DNA from: Thermogutta sp.
Lineage (GTDB): Bacteria; Planctomycetota; Planctomycetia; Pirellulales; Thermoguttaceae
Length of the DNA stretch: 10,553 nt
NCBI RefSeq assembly: GCF_014359955.1
Contig: NZ_JACIYL010000065.1
Location: forward strand, 1-10,553
Direction of reading: 5' to 3'
Shown: positions 1 through 9,000 of the stretch, piece after piece
Numbering within the stretch: position 1 is the first letter of the stretch
Layout of the letters: each line of letters begins with the position of its first letter
Notes under the pieces: generated by a model
What the model saw: the letters and a program-made list of their open reading frames with translations, nothing else
Told to the model about the DNA's origin: nothing
Databases searched by the model: none
Made by a program: the position numbers and the translations under genes

Positions 1-128
1 GGCTGAATCGGGCGGCACCCAAGTGGGATTCAAAGTTCGACCGACTCACTGCGGTCCTGTCGCTTTCTCGAGTTTGCCTGAGTTGCCCACTTGAAAGAAG
101 GCGCTTTCAGGGGAGTGCCATCGCACGA
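1..128. other. region downstream of pyrG, no defensible gene
   Basis: This stretch lies beyond the pyrG stop codon and runs to the window edge. I see no intrinsic terminator: a 6-bp stem at 92-109 (TGAAAG/CTTTCA) has no T run on either strand. An 8-bp inverted repeat (20-27 with 86-93) encloses 58 nt, but it is about what chance allows. Two weak coding possibilities exist. On the plus strand one frame is open from base 2 to a TGA at 92-94, which could be the tail of a gene entering from the left. On the minus strand a GTG at 49-47, preceded by AGGA, opens a frame that leaves the window. Neither gives a recognisable protein. Confidence 0.3.
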
Positions 129-1796
129 TCAGTTGGTTGTTTGCGCATTGACTTCCACGGGGGGGATGTCTTCATCCGTCCCCTGAGTCACGCGCTGCGA
201 TCGGGCCTTGAGGGCTGCCTCGATAAATGCGCGGAAGAGTGGATGAGCGCGGGTGGGTTGGGATTTGAACTCGGGGTGGAATTGCACAGCCACAAACCAC
301 GGATGCCCGACCAACTCGACGATCTCCGCCAGTTTGCCATCCGGGCTGGTACCCGAAACTTGGAGCCCCAGTTCCGCGAAGCGATTCCGATAAGCGTTGT
401 TGAACTCGTAGCGATGTCGATGACGTTCACTGATTTCAAGAGTACCGTACGCCTGAGCGGCCTTGCTCCCGGGAGTGAGCACGGCGGGATACGCCCCCAA
501 ACGCATCGTGCCGCCTTTATCGGTGATATGCCGCTGTTCGTCCAGCAGACAGATGACAGGATGGGGGGTGTCCTTGTGAAATTCGGTGGAATGGGCGCCT
601 TCCAGGCCGGCGACATGTCGGGCAAATTCGATGACCGCGCATTGCATGCCCAAACAGATACCAAAGAAGGGAATCTTTTTTTCACGGGCATAGCGGATGG
701 CTTCTACCTTTCCTTCGATGCCCCGCTCGCCGAATCCGCCGGGTACGAGAATCCCATCAACCCCCGCCAGCAGCCGTTCTGGTCCCTCCTGTTCGATCTT
801 CTCGCTGTGCACCCGCTCCACGCGGACGAGAGCCTGATGGGCGATCCCCGCATGGTCAAGGGCCTCGTAGATAGACTTGTAGGCGTCACGATGTTCGACG
901 TATTTGCCCACCACCGCGATGGAGACTTCGCTCTTGGGGTTTCGGATGCGATGAAGGAGTTCATACCAGCTATCCAGATTGAGGGGCCCGGCTTTCAGAC
1001 CAAGTTTTCGCACAATCAGTTCGTCCAAACCATGCTCCACTAGACTGATGGGCACCTCGTAGATGGAAAAGTCCTTGTCCCGCTCTTCGATGACACAGTC
1101 CACGGGAACGTTGCAGAACAGGGCCACCTTGGCACGCGCATCCCGCGTCAGGGGCTTTTCCGTGCGGCAGATGAGGATGTCGGGCTGGATACCGATTTGA
1201 CGGAGCTGTCCCACAGAGTGCTGGGTGGGCTTGGTCTTGATTTCGCCCGCGGCGCGAAGATAGGGAACCAGTGTCAGATGAATATACAGGCAGTTTTCCC
1301 GTCCGATGTCCAGCGATAGCTGACGAATGGCCTCCAGAAAGGGGAGGCTTTCGATATCGCCCACGGTCCCCCCGATCTCTGTGATGACGACGTCCACATC
1401 GGGCGCCGCGAGCTTGGTGATCGCTCGTTTGATTTCATTCGTGATGTGGGGGATCACCTGCACGGTTTGGCCGAGGTACTCCCCCCGACGTTCCTTGGTG
1501 ATCACGGAAAGATAAATCTTGCCCGTCGTGTAATTGCTATCGCGGGTGAGGGGGCTGTTGGTGAAGCGTTCGTAGTGGCCGAGGTCCAGATCGGTTTCGC
1601 TGCCGTCATCCAGAACATAGACCTCCCCGTGCTGGTAGGGACTCATGGTGCCGGGATCCACGTTGATGTAGGGATCCATTTTTTGCATGCGCACGGAGAG
1701 ACCACGGCGTTCCAAAAGCATGCCGATGGAAGCGCTCGTCAACCCTTTGCCCAAGGAACTGACGACCCCACCCGTCACAAAAATATGCTTGGCCAT
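129..1796 (-). CDS. pyrG: CTP synthase (glutamine-hydrolysing)
   Basis: PyrG converts UTP, ATP and glutamine to CTP, the last step of de novo pyrimidine nucleotide synthesis; it is a cytosolic enzyme. The 555-aa product is close to the usual ~545 aa. The N-terminal synthetase domain (about 1-270) starts [18 protein letters not shown] with the ATP-binding P-loop at 13-18. It carries the Mg-binding acidic residues Asp71 (in [12 protein letters not shown]) and Glu140 (in TEIGGTVGD). The C-terminal class-I glutamine amidotransferase domain (about 292-530) has the nucleophile Cys381 in GICLGMQ and the His507/Glu509 pair in QFHPEF, so all catalytic residues are present. The last ~25 residues are a variable acidic tail. 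I chose ATG 1796 because the family begins at this Met; the frame is open upstream to 1895 but that part does not resemble CTP synthase. The ribosome-binding site is weak (AGGTG, 10 nt away). It is the last visible gene of the operon, 169 nt after kdsB, and supplies the CTP that KdsB consumes. Confidence 0.98.
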   Translation of the reverse strand: MAKHIFVTGGVVSSLGKGLTSASIGMLLERRGLSVRMQKMDPYINVDPGTMSPYQHGEVYVLDDGSETDLDLGHYERFTNSPLTRDSNYTTGKIYLSVITKERRGEYLGQTVQVIPHITNEIKRAITKLAAPDVDVVITEIGGTVGDIESLPFLEAIRQLSLDIGRENCLYIHLTLVPYLRAAGEIKTKPTQHSVGQLRQIGIQPDILICRTEKPLTRDARAKVALFCNVPVDCVIEERDKDFSIYEVPISLVEHGLDELIVRKLGLKAGPLNLDSWYELLHRIRNPKSEVSIAVVGKYVEHRDAYKSIYEALDHAGIAHQALVRVERVHSEKIEQEGPERLLAGVDGILVPGGFGERGIEGKVEAIRYAREKKIPFFGICLGMQCAVIEFARHVAGLEGAHSTEFHKDTPHPVICLLDEQRHITDKGGTMRLGAYPAVLTPGSKAAQAYGTLEISERHRHRYEFNNAYRNRFAELGLQVSGTSPDGKLAEIVELVGHPWFVAVQFHPEFKSQPTRAHPLFRAFIEAALKARSQRVTQGTDEDIPPVEVNAQTTN

Positions 1797-1857
1797 GTTG
1801 CATCCACACCTGAATTGAGCAAGAAAATACCCCGAAACCAGGGATGACATGCGGAAT

Positions 1858-1876
1858 TTTCGGATGGCACCCGAAA
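1858..1876 (-). repeat. small hairpin in the kdsB-pyrG spacer
   Basis: In the 169-nt gap between kdsB and pyrG the minus strand reads TTTCGG-GTGCCAT-CCGAAA, a perfect 6-bp stem with a 7-nt loop about 60 nt before the pyrG start codon. No T run follows, so it is not an intrinsic terminator. I do not see the G-run initiation site plus attenuator known for pyrG of Gram-positive bacteria. No convincing promoter stands out in the spacer. It may simply be leader structure or chance. Confidence 0.25.
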
Positions 1877-1965
1877 GCCGATAGAGCAGCGCCACCGCTG
1901 GGGTGCGAGCAGAAACTCTCGCTGCAGGACAACGTACGAGCCGGCCGTGGCCAACCGCAACACCT

Positions 1966-2727
1966 TTATGGCCGATTGTACCGCGCCCTGTAGTTTGCTA
2001 CAAACCGGCGGTAATCCTCGGGGGTGTCAATCCCACAGGTGGGTGAAGGGATCAGGCCCACAACAATCCGCGCCCCGTGGTAGAGGAAACGCAACTGTTC
2101 CAACTTCTCGACCCGCTCCAGAGCGGGCGGCGCAAGGTGGGGGATTTGCAAAAGGTAGTCCCGACGATAGGCGTACAGCCCGATATGTTGCAGAAAGATC
2201 GGCGGATCGGCCTGGAGAAGGGAATCGTCCCACTCGCGGGGATGCGGGATCATACTGCGGCTGAAATAAAGGGCGAATCCCCGTCCGTCGCACACCACTT
2301 TGACACAGGCGGGATCTGCCAGCCGCTCGCGTTCTCGTATCGGAGCGGCCAGCGTCGCCACCTCTGCTGCGGGGGTGCGTTCCAAAAGATCGACCACCTG
2401 ATCGATCGCCTCCGGAGGGATTTCCGGCTCGTCCCCCTGCACATTGACGAAGATATCTACCTCCGGCATGGAACGGGCAACCTCGGCCACCCGGTCCGTG
2501 CCACTCGGGGCGGTAGGGCTGGTCAGGACAGCTCGTCCCCCGAAACGTTCCACCGCTTGCCGGATTTCTTCATGATCGCAGGCCACGCACACTCCCACGG
2601 GTTTGGTGGCCCGTGTCGCCGCCTCGTAAGTATGCTGGATGAGAGGCTTGCCGGTCTCCTGCAGCAACATCTTGCGGGGAAGTCGTGTGGAAGCCAGTCG
2701 CGCCGGAATGACGACGTAGCTGGTCAT
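1966..2727 (-). CDS. kdsB: 3-deoxy-manno-octulosonate cytidylyltransferase (CMP-Kdo synthetase)
   Basis: KdsB activates Kdo with CTP to give CMP-Kdo plus pyrophosphate, the donor for the Kdo residues joining lipid A to the LPS core; it acts in the cytosol. At 253 aa it matches the family (~248-250). Visible signatures are the nucleotide-binding N-terminus [17 protein letters not shown] (5-21), the SGTDRVAE segment (75-82), the metal-binding VQGDEP (96-101, Asp99), FSRSMIP (155-161), [13 protein letters not shown] (180-192), [10 protein letters not shown] (209-218) and GIDTPEDY (232-239, second metal-site Asp234). The start is taken at ATG 2727, where family homology begins. A TTG at 2784 would add 19 unrelated residues. 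No good Shine-Dalgarno precedes it (GAGG, 14 nt away). It sits 68 nt after bamA and is followed by pyrG, the source of its CTP. Its presence implies Kdo-containing LPS. Confidence 0.96.
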   Translation of the reverse strand: MTSYVVIPARLASTRLPRKMLLQETGKPLIQHTYEAATRATKPVGVCVACDHEEIRQAVERFGGRAVLTSPTAPSGTDRVAEVARSMPEVDIFVNVQGDEPEIPPEAIDQVVDLLERTPAAEVATLAAPIRERERLADPACVKVVCDGRGFALYFSRSMIPHPREWDDSLLQADPPIFLQHIGLYAYRRDYLLQIPHLAPPALERVEKLEQLRFLYHGARIVVGLIPSPTCGIDTPEDYRRFVANYRARYNRP

Positions 2728-2795
2728 AGGTGCAGTGAATACCTCATGTTGTGTGGCAATCTCAGATCCACGTCGGAAGGTCAAACTGCCCGCTT

Positions 2796-5700
2796 TTACC
2801 GCAAGAATCCGATGAAGAAATTGAACACCCGATTGTCGTCGCCGGGTTCTTCGACCACAGGGAAGCCAAAATCGAAGGCCATCGGGGCAGGTCCCATCAT
2901 CGGGATCACGACGCGCAACCCGAAACCCACCGCCACGCGGTAGCGATCGGTCCAGTTGTCGATGCTCGGCTCCACGGTCCCGGTGTCGCAGAAGATGACG
3001 CCGCGCACCATGTCGTCGGCAGTGATGGGGAACATGTACTCCGCGGAGGCCAGCATAAGGAAGTGTCCCCCCACCGCAACACCGAACTCCCGCGGCGAAG
3101 CCCCCCGGTAGTCAAAACCGCGCAGGCTCGAGGTTCCCCCGGCGAAGTAGTGGTCGTACACCGGTGTATCACTTCCGGTGATGCCGATGCGCCCAGCCAG
3201 CCCGAGAACGTGGCGGCCAGACCCATCCGGTCTCTGCCACAGGGCGAAATAGCGGCGGTAGTCAAGCTCCACGCGCGGATAATCATGTGTTCCCACCACC
3301 TGCTCGAACGATGCCTGGAAGAAATGGCCTTCAGTCGGCAGAAACGCGTTATCCCGCGTGTCATGGGTGAGCGCCACTTCAAATCCGTGCAGGATGTTTG
3401 TTCCCATCGCGTCGGCAATGGTGGGCGGGATCCCAAAAGGCGTCACGAGCGGATCGAAAATCTTGATGTCGGCGCCGCGATAGGCGAAGGTTCCTGACAG
3501 ATCATGCGTAAACTGATAACCAAAGGCCACGCGCCCTCCCAGCCGTTCTTCTGTATATTCGCGGTAATTACGGCGATAGTAGAAGCCGCTCAGGCCGAAG
3601 GTGATGTTGCGATCCATAAAATAGGGATCGGAAAAACTGATCATGTAGCGATGCACCTGACTGCCGGGAACAGCTTCCAGGCGAAAGCGCTGACCGGCTC
3701 CCCGCCATGCCCGACCTTCAATGATGTCGCGCCAGCTCCGCGGCCAGCGGGTCCAGTCGAAATTCTGCTCTTCGATGATGGCACTCCCCATCACACCGGC
3801 GTCCGAGTTCACGCCCACACTGAACATGATCCGCCCGGTGCGGGCTTCTTCCACCATCGGCTGCAACGGCAATTCGAGAGGTTCTTCATCGGGAGGACGG
3901 TCGGAGAACACTGACATATCCCCAGGCAGCGGTCGATCGGGAAATACAACGCGGGTAGCCGGGGCAGGCACCTGATCGGCAGGAGCGACATAAACCGGAG
4001 GACTGGTCGCCGTGGTTGTTGTTTCCGGGACATCCGGTTGCGTGGCACTCGGCAACGGTTGCAGCGGCAGATTTTGTATCGGCTGCCCGTTCGGGCTGGT
4101 CGCCGTATAACCGGTGGGAACAACGCCCGGTGATGTTTGGGGAGACTCCTCATACGTCGCCGGGACGACCCGCGATGGTTCGGAGGGCATTCGCGTTCCG
4201 ACGGCCGGCACGACTTCCTCGCCGGAGGCAGGACGAGATCCGCCCACAGGCGAAGGCCACAGCCACCGGGGAGGCGCAGGAAGACTCAGGCCGCCCTCCG
4301 ATTGGCCGCGGATCACGCTCGGCGCTGGGGGCTGCTCGTTGTCGGCAGGCCTCCCCTCCGGTTCTCCGCTCGGTGGTACCGGCCGCTGGGGCCTTTCCGC
4401 AATTTGGGGCCCTTCACCTTTTTCCGGCACTGAAGGCAGTTCCGGCGGCGTGAATACAATCTTGGGCTGAACACCCCGAGATGGATCGACTTCGAATATC
4501 TGCGATGCCCTGAGTCGGCGTTCGCTGGCTCGAATCTCACGAATATCCGCTATATCACCAGGGGCCAGGGACATCCGATTGAGCACCGTCGTTACCCGTG
4601 TGTGCGGTTCCTCCCCGGTGATTTGAACGTTGATCATTCCGACTTTATAAGGACGCCCTTCATCAATCTTATAGACAAGGTCGAGCTGTCCCGGCTCTTC
4701 CAGAAAACGCGGATCCGCCTGAACGTCGGCAAACACGTAACCGACCGCCCCGTATTTATCACGCAACCGGTTGAGATCCATCTGGAGTTTACTTTGATCG
4801 AAATAATCTCCCGGGTTGAGCTCGAGGTTCTTCGATAGTTCTTCGGTGGAGAATTTTTTATTTCCAAAAAAAGAAATATTCCGGATGCGATATCGGGGGC
4901 CTTCGTCGATGATAAATGTCACATAGACCCATTCGCGGGAATCGCTGACAGGATCGGGATAGACCTCGATGTCGCGCCCCACACGGGCCTGGAAGAATCC
5001 CAGGCTACGGTAGTATGCGGTAATCCGCTCGACGTCTTCGTCGAGTTGTTTGCGATCAAAGAGTCCTCCAAGGAACCAGAACCAGCCGGGTTTGGTCTGC
5101 ACCTGCGTTCTCAATCGCGCGTCTGACGCAATCGTGTTGCCGATGAATTGCGTCCAGGCCACGCGCTGGCGACGACCTTCATTGATGAGGAAAATGGCTC
5201 CACGATCGCTCGTCTTGTTGCCTTCGATCACCGTGACCCTGGCATGGGGGAATCCCTTCTCGTGATAGAATTGCTCCAATCGGCGTTGGGCCTCGTCCAC
5301 CTGCCAGGTATCCAGGGGATCACCCGCCTTAAGACCGGTTTCTTTGGCGAGTCGTTTTTCGCTGAATGCTCGATTCCCAACGTATTTCACGTAATGGAGG
5401 AGCGGTCGCTCGAGCACTTCAAAGATGACCAGGCGGCCCCCCTGCACCTGGGGTGTGTACGTTTTGATGTCAACAAACAGGCCGGTCCGATAAAGCCGTC
5501 TCACATCCTCTTCGAGGGTTTGCACATCGAAGGCCCGCCCGGCCCTCGTCTTGATGGCGGGCAGGTATTTCTCGCGGGGCACGTGCTTGGCACCCACCAC
5601 GCGGACTTCGACAACCTGTTCTTGCTCGCCGGACTGATCGCCAATCGCACGGTCGTCCGGTTTCGCCTGCTCACCGTCGGCCGCTTCGATGCCAGGGAGA

Positions 5701-5819
5701 CGAGTTTCCGGAATGGCCGCGGATGTTTGGCAGAAAACCTTCGCGGGAGTCCAGATCAACAGGAGACCCGCTAAAGTCGCCCATGCCGCGGTGCTAAGAA
5801 GTCCCAGTTTGCTGCGCAT
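2796..5819 (-). CDS. bamA: outer-membrane protein assembly factor BamA (Omp85 family) with long proline-rich insert
   Basis: BamA is the outer-membrane core of the machine that folds and inserts beta-barrel proteins. The 1007-aa product is longer than the usual ~800 aa. In order: signal peptide (about 1-34, core TAAWATLAGLLLIW); acidic spacer; five POTRA repeats at roughly 67-137, 140-216, 217-307, 308-388 and 389-457, recognisable by phrases such as VKYVGNRAFSEKRL, ISFFGNKKFSTEEL, YYRSLGFFQARV and repeated INEG/IDEG ends; a proline/threonine/glutamate-rich segment (about 458-655); then the Omp85 barrel (about 660-1007) with DPYFMDRNITFGLSGFYYRR and the conserved barrel-lumen motif SLRGFDYRG (Arg900-Gly901-Phe902). 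The C-terminus, FNFFIGFLR, resembles a beta-signal but ends in Arg rather than an aromatic residue. ATG 5819 is chosen because it directly starts a signal peptide; the open frame further up to 6242 overlaps the preceding gene and looks non-coding. No Shine-Dalgarno is evident. TamA or another Omp85 paralogue is possible, but five POTRAs favour BamA. Confidence 0.93.
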   Translation of the reverse strand: MRSKLGLLSTAAWATLAGLLLIWTPAKVFCQTSAAIPETRLPGIEAADGEQAKPDDRAIGDQSGEQEQVVEVRVVGAKHVPREKYLPAIKTRAGRAFDVQTLEEDVRRLYRTGLFVDIKTYTPQVQGGRLVIFEVLERPLLHYVKYVGNRAFSEKRLAKETGLKAGDPLDTWQVDEAQRRLEQFYHEKGFPHARVTVIEGNKTSDRGAIFLINEGRRQRVAWTQFIGNTIASDARLRTQVQTKPGWFWFLGGLFDRKQLDEDVERITAYYRSLGFFQARVGRDIEVYPDPVSDSREWVYVTFIIDEGPRYRIRNISFFGNKKFSTEELSKNLELNPGDYFDQSKLQMDLNRLRDKYGAVGYVFADVQADPRFLEEPGQLDLVYKIDEGRPYKVGMINVQITGEEPHTRVTTVLNRMSLAPGDIADIREIRASERRLRASQIFEVDPSRGVQPKIVFTPPELPSVPEKGEGPQIAERPQRPVPPSGEPEGRPADNEQPPAPSVIRGQSEGGLSLPAPPRWLWPSPVGGSRPASGEEVVPAVGTRMPSEPSRVVPATYEESPQTSPGVVPTGYTATSPNGQPIQNLPLQPLPSATQPDVPETTTTATSPPVYVAPADQVPAPATRVVFPDRPLPGDMSVFSDRPPDEEPLELPLQPMVEEARTGRIMFSVGVNSDAGVMGSAIIEEQNFDWTRWPRSWRDIIEGRAWRGAGQRFRLEAVPGSQVHRYMISFSDPYFMDRNITFGLSGFYYRRNYREYTEERLGGRVAFGYQFTHDLSGTFAYRGADIKIFDPLVTPFGIPPTIADAMGTNILHGFEVALTHDTRDNAFLPTEGHFFQASFEQVVGTHDYPRVELDYRRYFALWQRPDGSGRHVLGLAGRIGITGSDTPVYDHYFAGGTSSLRGFDYRGASPREFGVAVGGHFLMLASAEYMFPITADDMVRGVIFCDTGTVEPSIDNWTDRYRVAVGFGLRVVIPMMGPAPMAFDFGFPVVEEPGDDNRVFNFFIGFLR

Positions 5820-5964
5820 CAACGGAGGATCACAGTCTTTCGAGGTACGTCGAAGGGTTGCCGGGGCTATCCCCTCTGGCACTGCGGCAAACAAATACAG
5901 AATTTGCCGGGCTGGGGCAAGTCCGATTCGCCATATCCGAAGCAGCGCATGCAGGAAGCGGGGT

Positions 5965-6012
5965 AAAAAATGGGCTGAGAAAAAATACGCCGTTCCCCGG
6001 GGAGCTCCGAGG
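5965..6012 (-). terminator. possible weak terminator or attenuator ahead of bamA
   Basis: Seven nucleotides after the stop codon of the large secreted-protein gene, the minus strand can form a GC-rich 6-bp stem CCTCGG/CCGGGG (one G-T pair, loop AGCTCC; 5995-6012). This is followed, after 9 nt, by T6 at 5980-5985 and a second T6 at 5965-5970. The gap between stem and T run is longer than in a standard intrinsic terminator, so full termination is doubtful. The rest of the 199-nt spacer holds only a poor promoter candidate (TTGCCC at 5915-5920, 17 nt, TATTTG at 5892-5897). Partial read-through into bamA is the simplest reading. Confidence 0.3.
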
Positions 6013-6018
6013 CCTGTT

Positions 6019-9000
6019 TCAAAATCGCCATTTCGAGGGAAGAACTGCCCGGAGGCGATCCAGAAGTGACGCGGATCGGTCGGGTGTCTTGACGGAATTG
6101 TGAGCTGACCCGGTTTCCGCCGGCTGACCGGCCTGCCTTTCTCGACTGATCTGGGTGGAGAGATCAGCGCGAGGGACAAACGCCCTGAGGTACTGCGGCC
6201 AGTAGCTATCCAGCATGCGGAGACAATCGGCGATTTCCCCATTTTCCAGCTTGGCCTGGGCGGGGGCGATGAGCTTGAACAACTCCACCCGTTCTGCCTT
6301 GCTGAACGCCAGAGAACACAACTGGATATCGTCGATCCAGACCTCGCCTGGCCCGGCCAGGTCGATTCTCAGATACAAGGGGCCTTTTCTGCCAAGCGGC
6401 AAATCAGCCACCTGAACGAGGATGGGCGTCCATTCTGCGCCCACGGTGGGCACCGGCTGACCCATCGCGGAAACACCGATTTCGGCGTATCGGGCGAAGG
6501 AGAGTTGTGAGGGATCACCAAACAGAAACACGCGGAGAGGTGGCTGGGGATTTCCCGGCCGTGTTTTCAGCCATAGCCCTACAGTGAGACGGCCCGTCGC
6601 TGGTGCTTCGAATGGGTCGCTGATCATGGTGACAGGTGCGCCACGGCTGGCGAGGTAAAGGGAGTAGCTCCCCTGTTTTTTCTCCTGGCTGTCAAGGTGC
6701 ACCGTGGCATCGGAACCTGCCTGAATCTTCCAGTGGGGAATTTCCCCTGACTTTGTCGGCGGTTGTTCGAAGTCCGCATTCGCCAGGCCTTCGTAAAGCG
6801 GGGGTGTGCTCAAAGTGGCCGCCCGCTCGCTCAGCTCCGTAATTTGGTCTTTAAGTCGCTGGATGATCTCCGGATTGTAATGGATCGCGGCCTGTGTGAA
6901 AGAGATCTGCGGGGACGTGAACTTTACCGCCAGAAAATCGTACGGCCCAAGGTCAGCATCCCAACGCCACGTGTCGTCGGTATCCTTTTTGATCATGGGA
7001 AGAGGGCGCAGCCCGCTGAGTTCCATCACTCGCGTATTGGCCGGTGTCCGAAATTGCAACGTGGCCCTGACCGAAAACCCCGCCTGATTGACGATATAAA
7101 GGTAGGTTTCCTGCCCGCGAACAGCGGAACGAATAACGAGCGGCTGGATGGACTTGCTGTTTCCGGGAAAAGAGACGTCGTGAAAAGGAGCGGCGGGAAG
7201 CCTTCGGTAAGTGGCCCGCCACACCCGGAGAGCCTCCTCATCACCCATTGAAACGCGCCAGCCGCCGTCTGCAATGAAGCTGGGATCGCCCTCGGCCAGG
7301 GCCTGCGCATAACGCCGCAAACTTTCATATCCCCATGGAATGGGTTGGTGAATGATGGCTGTCAAAGCAGGAGTATAGGGGGCGGCCGCATCAAAGCTGG
7401 GGATACGGATCTCGCGTGGGGCCTGGTAGAAAAGCACGCCACTGGCGGCCAGCGGACTCGTCCCCTGCCATGCGCGAAACAGTTGATCGACCTCGTACTC
7501 GTTGGCCCGCATTCCCAATGGGGCGTGTTCCACCACTCGAAATACGCGGAGAAAAGTGATGCTGGGGTCGCTGGCCAGGACGGTTGGATCAAGGCCCACC
7601 TCCTGAAAAACGGCCAGGGGATCTTGCCGCTGCAGGAGCGTTGGTCGGAGGCGATTCTCCCACCGTTCGCCCACAAAAAGGGTGGGGGCCAGCAAATACA
7701 GTCGGGCATCCGGACGAACCGCCGTCAATTCCTGGTTGACCCGGGTATAAAAGCTCTGCAGGCGCTGCGCCCGCCAGCGAACCCACTGCCGGAAATACTG
7801 TCCCAGAAGAAGCTCGGCCCGCTTTTGGAATCGATCGTCGCCGGTCGCTTCGATGGTGAGGCCGGTCTCTTCGCAGAATCGGGCCACGGTTTCATCGTCC
7901 ATCCCCCATTCGGGACCGGGCAGTTGCATGTATCCGTAGGCCGAAATCTGAAGGCCCAGCCCGACAAACGACGGATGTTGCCCATAACGGTCGGCAAACT
8001 CGTGGATCAAATTGAGGATGGTTTCCTGCACTTCGCGGTGAAGGATGTTGTAGTAGGGAAGCATTCCCCGGTAAGGTTGTGTTGTTTCGTCGAGCGTTCG
8101 ACCGTCGGGACCCACCCAGCGAAGGTTTCGGCCCTGGTTGCCACGCCGGTGAATTGTGGCCTCCAGATCCGGCAGGGGAGTCGAAAAGTCAATGGCCGGG
8201 ATGACCATGAATCCATCACGGTCTGCGACGCGTAACACGAGCTCCACAACGTCCTTTCGGACCGGATCCGCACCGTCGGGATGGAAACAACCGTTGTCGT
8301 ACCGGGGCGTGGGTTGCCAACGTGGGCTGGGAAACAACGTGGATCCGTCGGCCGCCACCGTGAGCACAACCGCGTTGTAACCGGCAAACCGGAGATACTC
8401 GGAAAGCCGCGTGGTGGCATCGTAAAATGTCACCCAGTCTTCGATGCCCCGCTCTCGGAACGGCCCGGGCGCGTCGCTCGCCTCAAACGTTGCCGCCAGG
8501 AATGGCCGATGGAAGTACGCCGCCACAATCCGGTCGGTGGGAAAAGCTGCGGGAGGAAAATTCTCCGGAAGGTGACGCCAGCCACCATACACGCGGATTC
8601 GGCCGTAAATGGCCGGCTCGTTTCCTGGATTGGCGACCATCAGGAATGGCTGCCGGGTTTTCGGCCAGAATACCGCCCGGTAAACCTGCCAGCCGAGCTT
8701 CTCTCCCCAGCGGCTCAGTTCGCCCGAGCTTGTCACCCCGATGTCCATCAGGGGCGGAGAGATCGCGCCCATAGCGTTTGGTTCAATCAGCGAGATAAGC
8801 AGCGTCTGCTTGCGATCGGCGGGCCATTCGATCTCCAGGAGGTGGGGCGTGCCGGGTTCCATAATGGGCAGCGAATAGATCGCCCAACTTGGTTCCTCTC
8901 CCGGCTCGCTGGGGCGAAGTTCCGTGGAGGGCTCCTGCTGGCCTTCCTTCAGGCGGCGCCAGCCTCGGCCCAGCAATCCGTCGCGGGGAAGCAGGTGCAG

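Noticed and set aside
141..1043. 300-codon open frame on the plus strand opposite pyrG
   Set aside because: It is the antisense of a fully conserved CTP synthase with all catalytic residues; the translation resembles no family and reflects GC-rich codon use.
1797..1895. 33-residue N-terminal extension of PyrG
   Set aside because: The family starts at [10 protein letters not shown] and the added residues resemble no CTP synthase.
2725..2748. Seven-codon mini-ORF (MRYSLHL) whose stop overlaps the kdsB start as ATGA
   Set aside because: It is tempting as a translational coupler, but it has no Shine-Dalgarno and such short frames are common by chance.
2077..2943. 288-codon plus-strand frame opposite kdsB and the end of bamA
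   Set aside because: It spans two convincing minus-strand genes and the spacer between them and has no recognisable motif.
5820..6242. N-terminal extension of bamA by 141 residues
   Set aside because: The extension overlaps the end of the preceding gene and would bury the signal peptide inside the protein; the start at 5819 gives a normal exported Omp85.
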